From the NCBI RefSeq assembly GCF_030563405.1, contig NZ_CP130748.1, positions 248,001 to 312,000 on the forward strand: a stretch of DNA of 64,000 bases, given 5' to 3'. The stretch is from Vibrio sp. SNU_ST1. GTDB lineage: Bacteria; Pseudomonadota; Gammaproteobacteria; Enterobacterales; Vibrionaceae. Made by a program: the position numbers and the translations under genes. Below are positions 28,475 through 51,140 of this stretch, one piece after another. The notes beneath the pieces are model-generated. The model saw only the letters and a program-made list of their open reading frames with translations, was not told the origin of the DNA and made no database searches. Within the stretch, counting starts at the first letter, position 1; the number at the start of each line of letters is the position of its first letter.

Positions 28475-30201
28475 TGAGCAAGCAAGTAATAGAGCAAGAA
28501 GTGCTAGGTCAAGTACTGGGACCTTTGGCTGACAATGAACGTCTTAAGCGTGAAAGTAAAAATCTTCGCGGTACGATTGAACAAGATCTCCAAGATAGAA
28601 TTACTGGTGGTTTTACTGCTGATAACTTTCAGTTGATCCGCTTCCACGGTATGTACCAACAAGACGACCGTGATATTCGTAATGAACGTACCAAGCAAAA
28701 GCTAGAACCTTTACATAACGTAATGCTTCGTGCGCGTATGCCAGGCGGCATCATCACTCCTAAGCAATGGTTAGCGATTGATAAATTCGCAGATGAAAGC
28801 ACCTCATATGGTTCTATCCGTCTTACAACTCGTCAAACTTTCCAGTTTCACGGTGTGTTGAAGCCGAACATTAAGTTAATGCACCAAACGCTAAACAGTA
28901 TTGGTATTGATTCAATCGCAACTGCGGGTGACGTAAACCGAAATGTTTTGTGTACCACAAACCCGGTTGAGTCCGAGCTACACCAAGAAGCTTATGAGTG
29001 GGCGAAAAAGATCAGTGAACACCTATTACCTAAGACTCGTGCTTATGCTGAGATCTGGTTAGATGGTGAAAAGCTAGCAACAACGGATGAAGAACCTATC
29101 TTAGGTAGTAACTACTTACCACGTAAGTTCAAGACGACGGTTGTAATTCCTCCGCAAAATGACGTAGATGTCCATGCTAACGATCTTAACTTTATCGCGA
29201 TTGCTGAAGACGGAAAGCTGGTGGGCTTTAACGTATTAGTGGGCGGTGGCCTTGCAATGACGCACGGCGATACTTCTACTTATGCACGTAAAGCTGATGA
29301 TTTCGGTTTTGTGCCATTAGAGAAAACGTTAGATGTAGCGGCAGCTGTTGTGACGACACAACGTGACTGGGGCAACCGTTCGAACCGTAAGAATGCCAAA
29401 ACCAAATACACACTAGACCGTGTTGGTATTGATGTATTCAAAGCAGAAGTAGAAAAACGTGCAGGCGTTGAGTTTGCTGAAAGTCGTCCTTATGAGTTTA
29501 CTGGCCGTGGCGACCGTATCGGTTGGGCGGAAGGCATTGATGGTAAGCACCACTTAGCGTTATTCATCGAAAATGGTCGTTTACTTGATTTTCCGGGTAA
29601 AGCGCTGAAAACAGGTGTTGCTGAAATAGCGAAGATCCACAAAGGTGACTTCCGCATGACAGCGAACCAAAATCTCATTGTTGCAGGTGTACCTAAGAGC
29701 CAAAAGGCACAAATTGAAAAGCTGGCACGTCAATACGGTCTGATGGATGATGCCGTTTCAGAACAGCGCAAGAACTCAATGGCGTGTGTGGCATTCCCAA
29801 CATGTCCGTTAGCAATGGCAGAAGCCGAACGTTTTCTTCCTGAGTTTGTAACGGATGTTGAAGACATTCTGAAGAAACACGGATTACCAGAAGAAGATAA
29901 CATCATCCTTCGTATTACAGGCTGTCCAAACGGCTGTGGTCGTGCAATGTTGGCTGAACTTGGTTTAGTCGGCAAGGCTCCAGGGCGTTACAACATGCAC
30001 TTAGGTGGCAACAAAGCCGGAACTCGTATTCCTAAGATGTATAAAGAGAACATCACGTCAGCTCAGATTTTAGAAGAGATTGATTCGCTGGTGGGACGTT
30101 GGGCTACGGAACGTACGGATAATGAAGGGTTCGGTGATTTTACAATCCGAGCTGGCATCATCGAAGAGGTGATCATTTCAAAGAGGGATCTGCATGCATA
30201 A
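28474..30201 (+). CDS. cysI: Sulfite reductase hemoprotein subunit (beta)
   Basis: The 575-residue protein overlaps cysJ by one base (TAATG). The siroheme/4Fe-4S cysteines are present as [18 protein letters not shown] and [16 protein letters not shown] (about residues 433-450 and 478-494), and [12 protein letters not shown] binds siroheme and substrate. With CysJ it carries out the six-electron reduction of sulfite to sulfide in the cytosol. Its 3' end overlaps cysH by 8 bp, so the three genes are one translation-coupled operon. Confidence 0.98.
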   Translation: MSKQVIEQEVLGQVLGPLADNERLKRESKNLRGTIEQDLQDRITGGFTADNFQLIRFHGMYQQDDRDIRNERTKQKLEPLHNVMLRARMPGGIITPKQWLAIDKFADESTSYGSIRLTTRQTFQFHGVLKPNIKLMHQTLNSIGIDSIATAGDVNRNVLCTTNPVESELHQEAYEWAKKISEHLLPKTRAYAEIWLDGEKLATTDEEPILGSNYLPRKFKTTVVIPPQNDVDVHANDLNFIAIAEDGKLVGFNVLVGGGLAMTHGDTSTYARKADDFGFVPLEKTLDVAAAVVTTQRDWGNRSNRKNAKTKYTLDRVGIDVFKAEVEKRAGVEFAESRPYEFTGRGDRIGWAEGIDGKHHLALFIENGRLLDFPGKALKTGVAEIAKIHKGDFRMTANQNLIVAGVPKSQKAQIEKLARQYGLMDDAVSEQRKNSMACVAFPTCPLAMAEAERFLPEFVTDVEDILKKHGLPEEDNIILRITGCPNGCGRAMLAELGLVGKAPGRYNMHLGGNKAGTRIPKMYKENITSAQILEEIDSLVGRWATERTDNEGFGDFTIRAGIIEEVIISKRDLHA

Positions 30202-30970
30202 TTCTGTCGCTTCAAAACTGAAGTTAGCAGAGCTACTCGCATTGACTAAGACGGAGCAAATACTTCGTCTTGGACAAATCAATGCTGAGTTAGAACAGCT
30301 AACTGCATTAGAAAGAGTGAAGTGGGCTCTAGAAAACTTAGAAGGAACACATGTGGTGTCTTCTAGTTTCGGAATCCAAGCAGCATTGATGCTGCACTTA
30401 GTGACTCAAGCCAAACCCGATATTCCAGTTATTCTGACAGACACCGGGTACCTATTCCCAGAAACGTATCGCTTTATAGATGAGTTAAGTCAGAAGTTGA
30501 CTCTAAACCTTCAAGTCTTTCGCGCACAACAGAGCGCTAATTGGCAAGAAGCGCAATATGGCAAACTTTGGGATCAAGGTATAGAAGGGATAGAGAAGTA
30601 CAACAAGCTTAATAAAGTTGAACCGATGAGAAGAGCGCTGGATGAACTAGAGGCTGGCACTTGGTTTTCTGGTTTAAGAAGAGAGCAATCTCAATCGCGC
30701 GCAAACTTGCCGATCTTATCTATCCAAAATGGTGTGTTTAAGTTTTTGCCAGTAATTGATTGGACAAATAAAGATGTTCACTATTACCTAGAAGAGCATG
30801 GCCTTAGTTACCACCCACTTCGCGAACAGGGGTATCTTTCTGTTGGAGATACTCATACGACTAAGAAATGGGAACCGGGTATGACCGAAGAAGAAACCCG
30901 TTTCAATGGCCTAAAACGAGAATGTGGCCTCCATGAAGACGATGGAGAGCAATATGGTTCTGGGATTTAG
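30194..30970 (+). CDS. cysH: Phosphoadenosine phosphosulfate (PAPS) reductase
   Basis: The 258-residue protein has the PP-loop-like [28 protein letters not shown], the substrate-binding [19 protein letters not shown], and the catalytic Cys near the end in [10 protein letters not shown]. It lacks the CC..CxxC cluster of plant-type APS reductases, so it is the thioredoxin-dependent PAPS-specific type. It makes sulfite for CysJI. It overlaps the end of cysI by 8 bp and is followed by a terminator. Confidence 0.97.
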   Translation: MHNSVASKLKLAELLALTKTEQILRLGQINAELEQLTALERVKWALENLEGTHVVSSSFGIQAALMLHLVTQAKPDIPVILTDTGYLFPETYRFIDELSQKLTLNLQVFRAQQSANWQEAQYGKLWDQGIEGIEKYNKLNKVEPMRRALDELEAGTWFSGLRREQSQSRANLPILSIQNGVFKFLPVIDWTNKDVHYYLEEHGLSYHPLREQGYLSVGDTHTTKKWEPGMTEEETRFNGLKRECGLHEDDGEQYGSGI

Positions 30971-30983
30971 ACTCATTGCCATT

Positions 30984-31011
30984 TAAAAAGCTGCCTCAAG
31001 GCAGCTTTTTT
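30984..31011 (+). terminator. Terminator of cysJIH
   Basis: AAAAAGCTGCC / GGCAGCTTTTTT stem with a TCAA loop and T run. Confidence 0.9.
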
Positions 31012-31155
31012 AGTTTCTAGGGGATAAAATTAAAGCGATTGTGGATAAGTCTGTGGTTATTGTGTAGGTACTTTGTAGTTAAACTTGCATAAATAAGGCT
31101 TTGGGTGTTTATCCATCATCTAACCGTTATTTTTGTGCTTTTTGGTAATAAACAC

Positions 31156-31183
31156 TTGCCAATGTGAGGAACATCTCTATAAT
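31156..31183 (+). promoter_or_regulatory. rrn operon 1 promoter P1
   Basis: TTGCCA (31156-31161), 16 bp, TATAAT (31178-31183), followed by the GC-rich discriminator GCCGCCTC, typical for stringently controlled rRNA promoters. Confidence 0.75.
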
Positions 31184-31303
31184 GCCGCCTCACTGACACG
31201 GTAGACGCCACAAGGCTTCAGCGAAGAATGTTAGTAAGGCAACTAGCTTTAAGCGATAATTCGCTTCTACTTTTAGAAAGTAGAAATTAATTTTCAAAAG
31301 TGT

Positions 31304-31331
31304 TTGACACTGAGAATTAAAACGCTAGAAT
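31304..31331 (+). promoter_or_regulatory. rrn operon 1 promoter P2
   Basis: TTGACA (31304-31309), 16 bp, TAGAAT (31326-31331), then GGCCGCCTC, the same discriminator as P1. An A/T-rich UP-like stretch (GAAATTAATTTTCAAAA) lies just upstream. Confidence 0.85.
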
Positions 31332-31372
31332 GGCCGCCTCTTCCGAAGTGATGTAAGTCACAACGAAGAGAA

Positions 31373-31383
31373 GCTCTTTAACA
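31373..31383 (+). promoter_or_regulatory. boxA antitermination site, rrn 1 leader
   Basis: GCTCTTTAACA, the NusB/S10-binding boxA. The same word recurs before each 16S and each 23S gene: 33311-33321, 36894-36904, 39019-39029, 42554-42564, 44679-44689. Confidence 0.85.
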
Positions 31384-31647
31384 ATTTAAACCTATCAATC
31401 TGTGTGGGCACTCGTTGATGAATATCAAAACGTTATTGGTTCTTTTTCGAAAGAGCGTAATAACAGTTACTTCGGTAACAAACTTGATTTCAATGAACTG
31501 AGTGACCAATACGTTTAACTACTTGTAGTTAATCGGCACAGTCAATTCATTACCATTCTGTTGGAATGGTAATAGCTTTAGAATTACATGTTCATTTTCG
31601 AATGAATATTAGTTTTGAAGTCAGTATTCGTTGAGTCACAAAATCTT

Positions 31648-33202
<1,555 letters not shown>

Positions 33203-33605
33203 TACGAAGATACTCACGATGAGTGTCCACACAGATTGATGGTTTAGATTTAGTTAAAGCCAGAGCTTTAATTAATAACGTAAGTTATTGATTAAAGCTT
33301 TTTGCTTTATGCTCTTTAACAATTTGGAAAGCTGACTGATTTGATTACTTACGAGTAATTCAATCAAATTTAAAAGTTCTCAATGTTTATCTGCTCTTAT
33401 TTAATAAGAACGGTATAAACACAACAAACACATTCAAGTGTCTTGTATTCGAATCAAACTTAGTTTGATTCACAATTGAGTCCGGCAAACAGTCATTGAG
33501 AATTAACCCTTCTTGATGACAACCAAAAACCTTGGTTAGTTGCCATACTAGTTTGTTTTCACTTTTCAAAAGTGAAAGTAAAACAGAGACCCTTTCGGGT
33601 TGTAT
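33203..33605 (+). other. 16S-23S spacer of operon 1, without tRNA
   Basis: This 403-bp spacer contains a boxA (33311-33321) and the processing-stem sequences flanking 23S, but no tRNA. Instead there is an AT-rich inverted repeat around 33257-33306 (AAGCCAGAGCTTTAATTAAT with ATTGATTAAAGCTTTTTGCTT). tRNA-less spacers are known among the several spacer types of vibrios. Confidence 0.85.
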
Positions 33606-36498
<2,893 letters not shown>

Positions 36499-36625
36499 AC
36501 AACACCCAAGGGGTTTTATGGACTCAATAGAAAGACCAGACCTTGAATGAGTTTGAAGAGACTTTTAAATCAGTTTTCCAGATTATTTTGCCTTCAGTTT
36601 TTAAGCTGAAAGTAAAAGCAAAATT

Positions 36626-36745
36626 TGTTTGGCGACCATAGCATTGTGGACCCACCTGATTCCATGCCGAACTCAGAAGTGAAACACAATAGCGCCGATG
36701 GTAGTGTGGGGTTTCCCCATGTGAGAGTAGGACATCGCCAGGCTT
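36626..36745 (+). rRNA. rrfA: 5S ribosomal RNA, operon 1
   Basis: About 120 nt, starting TGTTTGGCGACC and ending CGCCAGGCTT, which pair as helix I. The internal CCGAACTCAGAAGTGAAAC loop B/C region is conserved. Confidence 0.95.
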
Positions 36746-36752
36746 TAATTTC

Positions 36753-36810
36753 GACTTTGTCTAGTTTCTAGACAAGTCACCATAGAGTTCTAAGTTTCTT
36801 AGAGTTTTAT
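36753..36810 (+). terminator. Two hairpins ending rrn operon 1
   Basis: First stem GACTT-TGTCTAG / CTAGACA-AGTC (36753-36778, no T tract). Second stem TCTAAG / CTTAGA (36789-36803) followed by GTTTTATGTT. The pair is repeated exactly after operon 2 (42413-42470). Attenuation or rRNA processing is equally possible for the first hairpin. Confidence 0.55.
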
Positions 36811-36811
36811 G

Positions 36812-36839
36812 TTGACTTTCAAAGTGGAAAGCGTATTAT
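36812..36839 (+). promoter_or_regulatory. Promoter of rrn operon 2
   Basis: TTGACT (36812-36817), 16 bp, TATTAT (36834-36839), then a GC-rich start ACGCGTCC. It lies directly after the operon 1 hairpins and before a boxA at 36894-36904. Confidence 0.85.
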
Positions 36840-37169
36840 ACGCGTCCTGCTTGCGTGCTAAGGCACTGAAAGCGTTCTCTTTTTAGAGAACAAGCTCTTT
36901 AACAATTTAAACCTATCAATCTGTGTGGGCACTCGTTGATGAATATCAAAACGTTTTATCGTTAGATAAAACAGATTCTTCGGAATCAAACTTGATTTCA
37001 ATGAACTGAGTGACCAATACAAAATTAAGTTTACTTAATTTTTGCACAGTCAATTCATTACCATTCTGTTCCTATTTATTTAAGAAGAGAGGGGTAATAG
37101 CTTTAAAATTACACTCTTTATTTATAAAGAATAGTTTTGAAGTCAGTATTCGTTGAGTCACAAAATCTT

Positions 37170-38724
<1,555 letters not shown>

Positions 38725-38791
38725 TACGAAGATACTTACGATGAGTGTCCACACAGATTGATTAGGTTTAGAAAGTAAAAGAGACGATATT

Positions 38792-38868
38792 GGGTCTGTA
38801 GCTCAGCTGGTTAGAGCGCTCGCCTGATAAGCGGGAGGTCGGTGGTTCGAGTCCACTCAGACCCACCA
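38792..38868 (+). tRNA. tRNA-Ile (GAT), spacer of operon 2
   Basis: 77 nt, acceptor GGGTCTG / CAGACCC, encoded CCA, anticodon loop CTGATAA with GAT. Standard first tRNA of Ile-Ala spacers. Confidence 0.97.
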
Positions 38869-38889
38869 ATATCGACTAGAAACAAAGAT

Positions 38890-38965
38890 GGGGCTATAGC
38901 TCAGCTGGGAGAGCGCCTGCCTTGCACGCAGGAGGTCTGCGGTTCGATCCCGCATAGCTCCACCA
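38890..38965 (+). tRNA. tRNA-Ala (TGC), spacer of operon 2
   Basis: 76 nt, acceptor GGGGCTA / TAGCTCC, encoded CCA, anticodon loop with TGC. The T loop reads TTCGATC. Confidence 0.97.
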
Positions 38966-39265
38966 TCTTTAAGGGTTTTTCCTTAAGAATCTTTAAAAAT
39001 GGTTTCGAAAGAAATCAAGCTCTTTAACAATTTGGAAAGCTGACTGATTGATTACTTACGAGTAATTCAATCAAATTTAAAAGTTCTCAATGTTTATCTT
39101 TCATTAGATAAACACAACAAACACATTCAAGTGTCTTGTATTCGAATCAAACTTTAGTTTGATTCACAATTGAGTCCGGCAAACAGTCATTGAGAATTAA
39201 CCCTTCTTGATGACAACCAAAAACCTTGGTTAGTTGCCATACGCTAAGACCCTTTCGGGTTGTAT

Positions 39266-42158
<2,893 letters not shown>

Positions 42159-42285
42159 ACAACACCCAAGGGGTTTTATGGACTCAATAGAAAGACCAGA
42201 CCTTGAATGAGTTTGAAGAGACTTTTAAATCAGTTTTCCAGATTATTTTGCCTTCAGTTTTTAAGCTGAAAGTAAAAGCAAAATT

Positions 42286-42405
42286 TGTTTGGCGACCATA
42301 GCATTGTGGACCCACCTGATTCCATGCCGAACTCAGAAGTGAAACACAATAGCGCCGATGGTAGTGTGGGGTTTCCCCATGTGAGAGTAGGACATCGCCA
42401 GGCTT
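42286..42405 (+). rRNA. rrfB: 5S ribosomal RNA, operon 2
   Basis: About 120 nt; it reads the same as the operon 1 copy. Confidence 0.95.
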
Positions 42406-42412
42406 TAATTTC

Positions 42413-42470
42413 GACTTTGTCTAGTTTCTAGACAAGTCACCATAGAGTTCTAAGTTTCTTAGAGTTTTAT
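42413..42470 (+). terminator. Two hairpins ending rrn operon 2
   Basis: Same two stem-loops as after operon 1, shifted by 5660 bp. Confidence 0.55.
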
Positions 42471-42471
42471 G

Positions 42472-42499
42472 TTGACTTTCAAAGTGGAAAGCGTATTAT
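42472..42499 (+). promoter_or_regulatory. Promoter of rrn operon 3
   Basis: TTGACT, 16 bp, TATTAT: an exact copy of the operon 2 promoter and leader, followed by boxA at 42554-42564. Confidence 0.85.
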
Positions 42500-42829
42500 A
42501 CGCGTCCTGCTTGCGTGCTAAGGCACTGAAAGCGTTCTCTTTTTAGAGAACAAGCTCTTTAACAATTTAAACCTATCAATCTGTGTGGGCACTCGTTGAT
42601 GAATATCAAAACGTTTTATCGTTAGATAAAACAGATTCTTCGGAATCAAACTTGATTTCAATGAACTGAGTGACCAATACAAAATTAAGTTTACTTAATT
42701 TTTGCACAGTCAATTCATTACCATTCTGTTCCTATTTATTTAAGAAGAGAGGGGTAATAGCTTTAAAATTACACTCTTTATTTATAAAGAATAGTTTTGA
42801 AGTCAGTATTCGTTGAGTCACAAAATCTT

Positions 42830-44384
<1,555 letters not shown>

Positions 44385-44451
44385 TACGAAGATACTCACG
44401 ATGAGTGTCCACACAGATTGATTAGGTTTAGAAAGTAAAAGAGACGATATT

Positions 44452-44528
44452 GGGTCTGTAGCTCAGCTGGTTAGAGCGCTCGCCTGATAAGCGGGAGGTC
44501 GGTGGTTCGAGTCCACTCAGACCCACCA
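44452..44528 (+). tRNA. tRNA-Ile (GAT), spacer of operon 3
   Basis: 77 nt, same sequence as in operon 2. Confidence 0.97.
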
Positions 44529-44549
44529 ATATCGACTAGAAACAAAGAT

Positions 44550-44625
44550 GGGGCTATAGCTCAGCTGGGAGAGCGCCTGCCTTGCACGCAGGAGGTCTGC
44601 GGTTCGACCCCGCATAGCTCCACCA
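44550..44625 (+). tRNA. tRNA-Ala (TGC), spacer of operon 3
   Basis: 76 nt. It differs from the operon 2 copy by one T-to-C change in the T loop (TTCGACC instead of TTCGATC), at an unpaired position, so it should be functional. Confidence 0.97.
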
Positions 44626-44940
44626 TCTTTAAGTGTTTTTATTTGAAAATATTTAGAAATGGTTCATTTATGAATCAAGCTCTTTAACAATTTGGAAAGC
44701 TGACTGATTAACTGACTTACGAGTCATGTTAATCAAATTTAAAAGTTCTCAATGTTTATCTGCTCTTAGTTAATAAGAACGGTATAAACACAACAAACAC
44801 ATTCAAGTGTCTTGTATTCGAATCAAACTTAGTTTGATTCACAATTGAGTCCGGCAAACAGTCATTAAGAATTAACCCTTCTTAATGACAACCAAAAACC
44901 TTGGTTGTTTGAACATACATAAGACCCTTTCGGGTTGTAT

Positions 44941-47833
<2,893 letters not shown>

Positions 47834-47960
47834 ACAACACCCAAGGGGTTTTATGGACTCAATAGAAAGACCAGACCTTGAATGAGTTTGAAGAGACTTT
47901 TAAATCAGTTTTCCAGATTATTTTGCCTTCAGTTTTTAAGCTGAAAGTAAAAGCAAAATT

Positions 47961-48080
47961 TGTTTGGCGACCATAGCATTGTGGACCCACCTGATTCCAT
48001 GCCGAACTCAGAAGTGAAACACAATAGCGCCGATGGTAGTGTGGGGCTTCCCCATGTGAGAGTAGGACATCGCCAGGCTT
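47961..48080 (+). rRNA. rrfC: 5S ribosomal RNA, operon 3
   Basis: About 120 nt. It has one T-to-C change (GTGGGGCTTCCCC) from the other two copies. Unlike operons 1 and 2 it is followed by two tRNA genes. Confidence 0.95.
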
Positions 48081-48145
48081 TAAATTAAATCTTTAGGTTG
48101 ACCGACCTGGAGATATGGACGCTCACTTAGTGAGTTGACCACTGC

Positions 48146-48222
48146 GGAGTGGTAGTTCAGTTGGTTAGAATACCGGCCTGTCACGCCGGGGGTCGCGGGT
48201 TCGAGTCCCGTCCACTCCGCCA
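48146..48222 (+). tRNA. tRNA-Asp (GTC)
   Basis: 77 nt, acceptor GGAGTGG / CCACTCC, encoded CCA, anticodon loop CTGTCAC with GTC. Distal tRNA of rrn operon 3. Confidence 0.97.
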
Positions 48223-48256
48223 CTTATTCAGAGGTTCAGCTCTTTAAAACTGAAAT

Positions 48257-48333
<77 letters not shown>

Positions 48334-48338
48334 TATTT

Positions 48339-48369
48339 AAGGCTCTAGCAGAAATGCTAGAGCCTTTTT
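48339..48369 (+). terminator. Terminator of rrn operon 3
   Basis: AAGGCTCTAGCA / TGCTAGAGCCTT stem with a GAAA loop and T5. The only classical intrinsic terminator in the rrn block. Confidence 0.92.
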
Positions 48370-48395
48370 ACTTTCTGAATATAATCTGCGCTATT

Positions 48396-48413
48396 GCTAG
48401 AGCAGCGGACTCC
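48396..48413 (+). pseudogene. Possible tRNA fragment
   Basis: GCTAGAGCAGCGGACTCC matches the D-arm/anticodon-arm part of the neighbouring tRNA-Trp at 15 of 18 positions and stops 7 bp before the IS630 end. It could be a tRNA gene remnant cut by the insertion or by an earlier rearrangement. Confidence 0.3.
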
Positions 48414-48421
48414 CCGACTTA

Positions 48422-49531
48422 TACCAATCCGGAAAATTAACTGATCAGGTTTATCCAATCCCTTCTGCTCATTTTTGTGACACGAGCTTTGCACTCAAGA
48501 AATCCATTCCAAGTGCGACAAACCTTGGAAACAATGTCGTTATAATCAGTGAAACTTTGATTCGCTAGATAATGTTGTCGCAACCAACTCCAAACTTGCT
48601 CTATAGGGTTAAGCTCTGGCGAGTAGGGAGGAAGCTTAATAGTACTGACGTTATTAAACTCTCTCGCAATATCATCGGTATGCCAGCCTGCACCACCATT
48701 ATAACGACAGCATAGCGTCCTTTTTCAGTAGCCTTAGATATCTGCTCTAAGTGATTTGTCATTATGTCCTTGTTAACCCAAGGAACCACTATGGCTTCAC
48801 CAATTCCTCTTTCAGGGCATGCCGAACCAAACAAATAAGCGTATTCAAATTGCTGTTGTTTTACCACGCGAGGCCTCGTTCCACGAGTCGCCCAAAGACG
48901 TGTCGTTGTGTTCTGCTGACCAAACCTAGCTTCGTCTTGAAACCAGACATCAACACTCTCTAGCCCAATATGGCCGGGGATCTTAAGGATCGTTTCTATT
49001 TTGAATTTTTTTAAAATCGTCTTGGACTTGCTGTGATTGTTTAGGGTGTTTGGAGCGAGAAGTTATCCAAGAGAAGCCCATGTGGTCGAGGAGATAATAG
49101 ATAGAATTAGGGTGGTAGTATTTATCAAAGTTTTTCACGATGTAGTCATGTATATCGCTCCCGACAAGGCGCCCGTCTGAAGGGGACTCTGCTTCTTTCT
49201 TAATGAATGCACTGAGTTGTTTTCGTTGTTCTGCATTGAGGTATGCAGGTCTGCCTGTGCGAGGTTTCTCTTGAAGCCCTTCCAATCCTTCTTCAAGAAA
49301 TGCTTGGACCCATTTGTTTACACTAGTTCGACTGACTTTAAGGTATTTGGCAATTTGAGTGCGCGAGTGACCTTCTTTGAAGTGGGCAAGTGCTAGCAAG
49401 CGAACTTTCATTTGAATGGTTTTTTGTTGGCTTGCTAGCTTTTTAAAATCTGTATTATTAAGGCTATCCATAGCGATTTTCTGCAAGAGTTCGACGGCCT
49501 CAATTAGATCATATCTTTACTTTAATTGGTA
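48422..49531 (-). mobile_element. IS630-family insertion sequence, degenerate (1110 bp)
   Basis: The ends TACCAAT (48422-48428) and ATTGGTA (49525-49531) are inverted repeats bounded by TA dinucleotides (48420-48421 and 49532-49533), the target duplicated by IS630/Tc1-mariner elements. The transposase frame inside is broken. Confidence 0.8.
48437..49471 (-). pseudogene. IS630-family transposase, frameshifted
   Basis: The N-terminal half (start ATG 49471) has the HTH part MKVRLLALAHFKEGHSRTQIAKYLKVS, then KPRTGRPAYL. At an A7 run (about 49007-49013) the frame steps by -1, probably programmed, into VDVWFQDEARFGQQNTTTR (first catalytic Asp) and VVKQQQFEYAYLFGSACPERG. A second shift near 48695, explained by one lost base, breaks RYAVVIM from GAGWHTDDIAREFNNV, destroying the second catalytic Asp. 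The last part continues as KLPPYSPELNPIEQVWSWLR (catalytic Glu) to TAA 48439-48437. About 345 codons in total, normal for the family. Very likely inactive. Confidence 0.85.
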
Positions 49532-49642
49532 TAAGGCTTTTGAATACTCCTATAACAGTGCATCAACTACCCGAGATAAGCTCTATGTTCCTTCAGCTAG
49601 CGTTCTAGTAAGGAAATCGGTGGATCTGACTTTCATTAGGTA

Positions 49643-49672
49643 TAAAAAAGGCCACCTATAGTCGGCGGCCTT
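49643..49672 (-). terminator. Terminator after the antiporter gene
   Basis: On the minus strand AAGGCCGCC / GGTGGCCTT (one G-T pair) is followed by TTTTTT. It lies 18 bp after the stop. Confidence 0.8.
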
Positions 49673-49690
49673 GGTTGATCTATTTAGATG

Positions 49691-50971
49691 TTAATCTAGC
49701 TCTTTCTCAGCTTGTTTCGCTTTTTCTATCATAGGAGTGATTGTTGATCCTTGAACTAAGATTGAGAACACAACAACAGCATAGGTCATAACGAGGATTA
49801 TCTCTTTAACATCTATTGCCTTGTCTTCAATCACCCAGATACCTGAAGGGATTGAAAGTGCCATAGCTAGAGCTAAGCCTCCGCGTAAACCACCCCAAGT
49901 TAGAATCTTAGTCGACCACGGGTTGTAAGTTCTAAAGCGTTTAAATCCAATATAAGACAAGAAAACACTTAGGTAGCGTGCCCCCAATACTAGAGGGACT
50001 GCGAACGCCATTAAAATCCAATCTTCTTGGTGGAACTTGAATAGCAGCATAGACATACCAATCAATAAGAATAGTACGCCATTTAAGAACTCATCTATTA
50101 ATTCCCAGAAATGGTCTAGGTGATCCTCACTTTCCTTAGAAAATCCGATGAAGCGTGTCCAGTTGCCTATCATGATACCAGATACCACCATTGCCAATGG
50201 TCCAGATACATGCAGAACCTCTGCAAAAGCATAACCAGCTGTAGGAATACCGATGGTTAATAGCAACTCCATCGAGTGGTCATCGGTGTTGCTGATTAGA
50301 TAGTGGAATATCAAACCTAGAACAAATCCGTAGACGATACCGCCAATAGCCTCTTGGACGAATAACATGGTCACGCTACCCACAGTCGGTGCTTCAGTGC
50401 CGAACGCAATGGTAAATAGGGTAACGAAGATGACTAGGCCAAAACCATCGTTGAATAGAGATTCTCCCTCGATTTGAGTAGAGATTCGTCTGGGAGCATC
50501 GAGCTTCTTCACTATTGCTAATACAGCTATTGGATCGGTTGGAGATATTAGAGAACCAAACAGTAAGCAATAAATTAAGTCAAATTGAATGCCGATAAAT
50601 TGACAGAACCCATAAAGTACAAAGCCAATAAAGAATGTCGAAAATAGTGTAGCACCAAGAGCGAGTACCGTTATTTCCCATTTCTGATCTTTTAGATTAG
50701 GTAACTTAATCCCCAAACCACCTGCAAAGAGTAAGAATCCCAGTATTCCTTTCAGGAGGAAGTCTTCAAAGTTGATACTGGCAACGGTTTCTGAGGCGAT
50801 GTCAGCCAATTGGAACCAATTGTTTTGTCCCGCAATGATAATCAATAGAGATAGCATCATTGAGCCAGCTGTGATGGCGATGGTTGTCTGCATTTTACCA
50901 ATTTTGGTATTAACGAAAGCAATAAGCATGGCAGCAGCGGACAGGAAGCATAAGGTGTAATAGACCGACAT
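49691..50971 (-). CDS. nhaP: CPA1-family Na+/H+ antiporter (NhaP type)
   Basis: I take ATG 50971 (426 residues, starting MSVYYTLCFLSAAAMLIAFVN) instead of the far upstream ATG 51049, because the 26 extra residues are polar and lie before the first membrane helix. About 12 hydrophobic segments follow, with the CPA1 signatures GSLISPTDPIAVLAIV (ion-binding Asp) and IEGESLFNDGFGLVIFV (second catalytic Asp), and TWGGLRGGLALAMAL near the end. It exchanges Na+ (or K+) for H+ across the inner membrane. Na+ export fits a marine vibrio with a sodium-driven motor. NhaP by family; the exact ion is not shown. Confidence 0.85.
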   Translation of the reverse strand: MSVYYTLCFLSAAAMLIAFVNTKIGKMQTTIAITAGSMMLSLLIIIAGQNNWFQLADIASETVASINFEDFLLKGILGFLLFAGGLGIKLPNLKDQKWEITVLALGATLFSTFFIGFVLYGFCQFIGIQFDLIYCLLFGSLISPTDPIAVLAIVKKLDAPRRISTQIEGESLFNDGFGLVIFVTLFTIAFGTEAPTVGSVTMLFVQEAIGGIVYGFVLGLIFHYLISNTDDHSMELLLTIGIPTAGYAFAEVLHVSGPLAMVVSGIMIGNWTRFIGFSKESEDHLDHFWELIDEFLNGVLFLLIGMSMLLFKFHQEDWILMAFAVPLVLGARYLSVFLSYIGFKRFRTYNPWSTKILTWGGLRGGLALAMALSIPSGIWVIEDKAIDVKEIILVMTYAVVVFSILVQGSTITPMIEKAKQAEKELD

Positions 50972-51074
50972 TGGGAACTCAATATGTAACAAAATATGAA
51001 TATTAATTCTCGTTCTCTCATGCTCAAATAGCAAACATTTTTTTGTCATGACTTGGTCATTTACTTCATGTTTT

Positions 51075-51109
51075 AGACGTCTAGACTCCTTTTAAATGTG
51101 TGGTAGGAT
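51075..51109 (+). promoter_or_regulatory. metH promoter with tandem MetJ boxes
   Basis: AGACGTCT (51075-51082), a perfect met box, is followed without gap by AGACTCCT (51083-51090), a half-matching second box. They overlap the putative -35 TAGACT (51082-51087). The -10 TAGGAT lies at 51104-51109 with 16 bp spacing. MetJ with S-adenosylmethionine binds tandem 8-bp boxes as two cooperating dimers, so repression of metH by methionine excess is expected. Confidence 0.7.
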
Positions 51110-51140
51110 GGAGAGATAATTAAAGGAATGAGGTTGTATC

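Noticed and set aside
48751-48963. Plus-strand frame in the IS630 element
   Set aside because: It lies antisense to transposase-coding sequence and has no independent support.
51050-51140. Possible cobalamin riboswitch before the B12-dependent metH
   Set aside because: The leader is only about 90 nt and lacks a B12-box-like core; the met boxes explain the region better.
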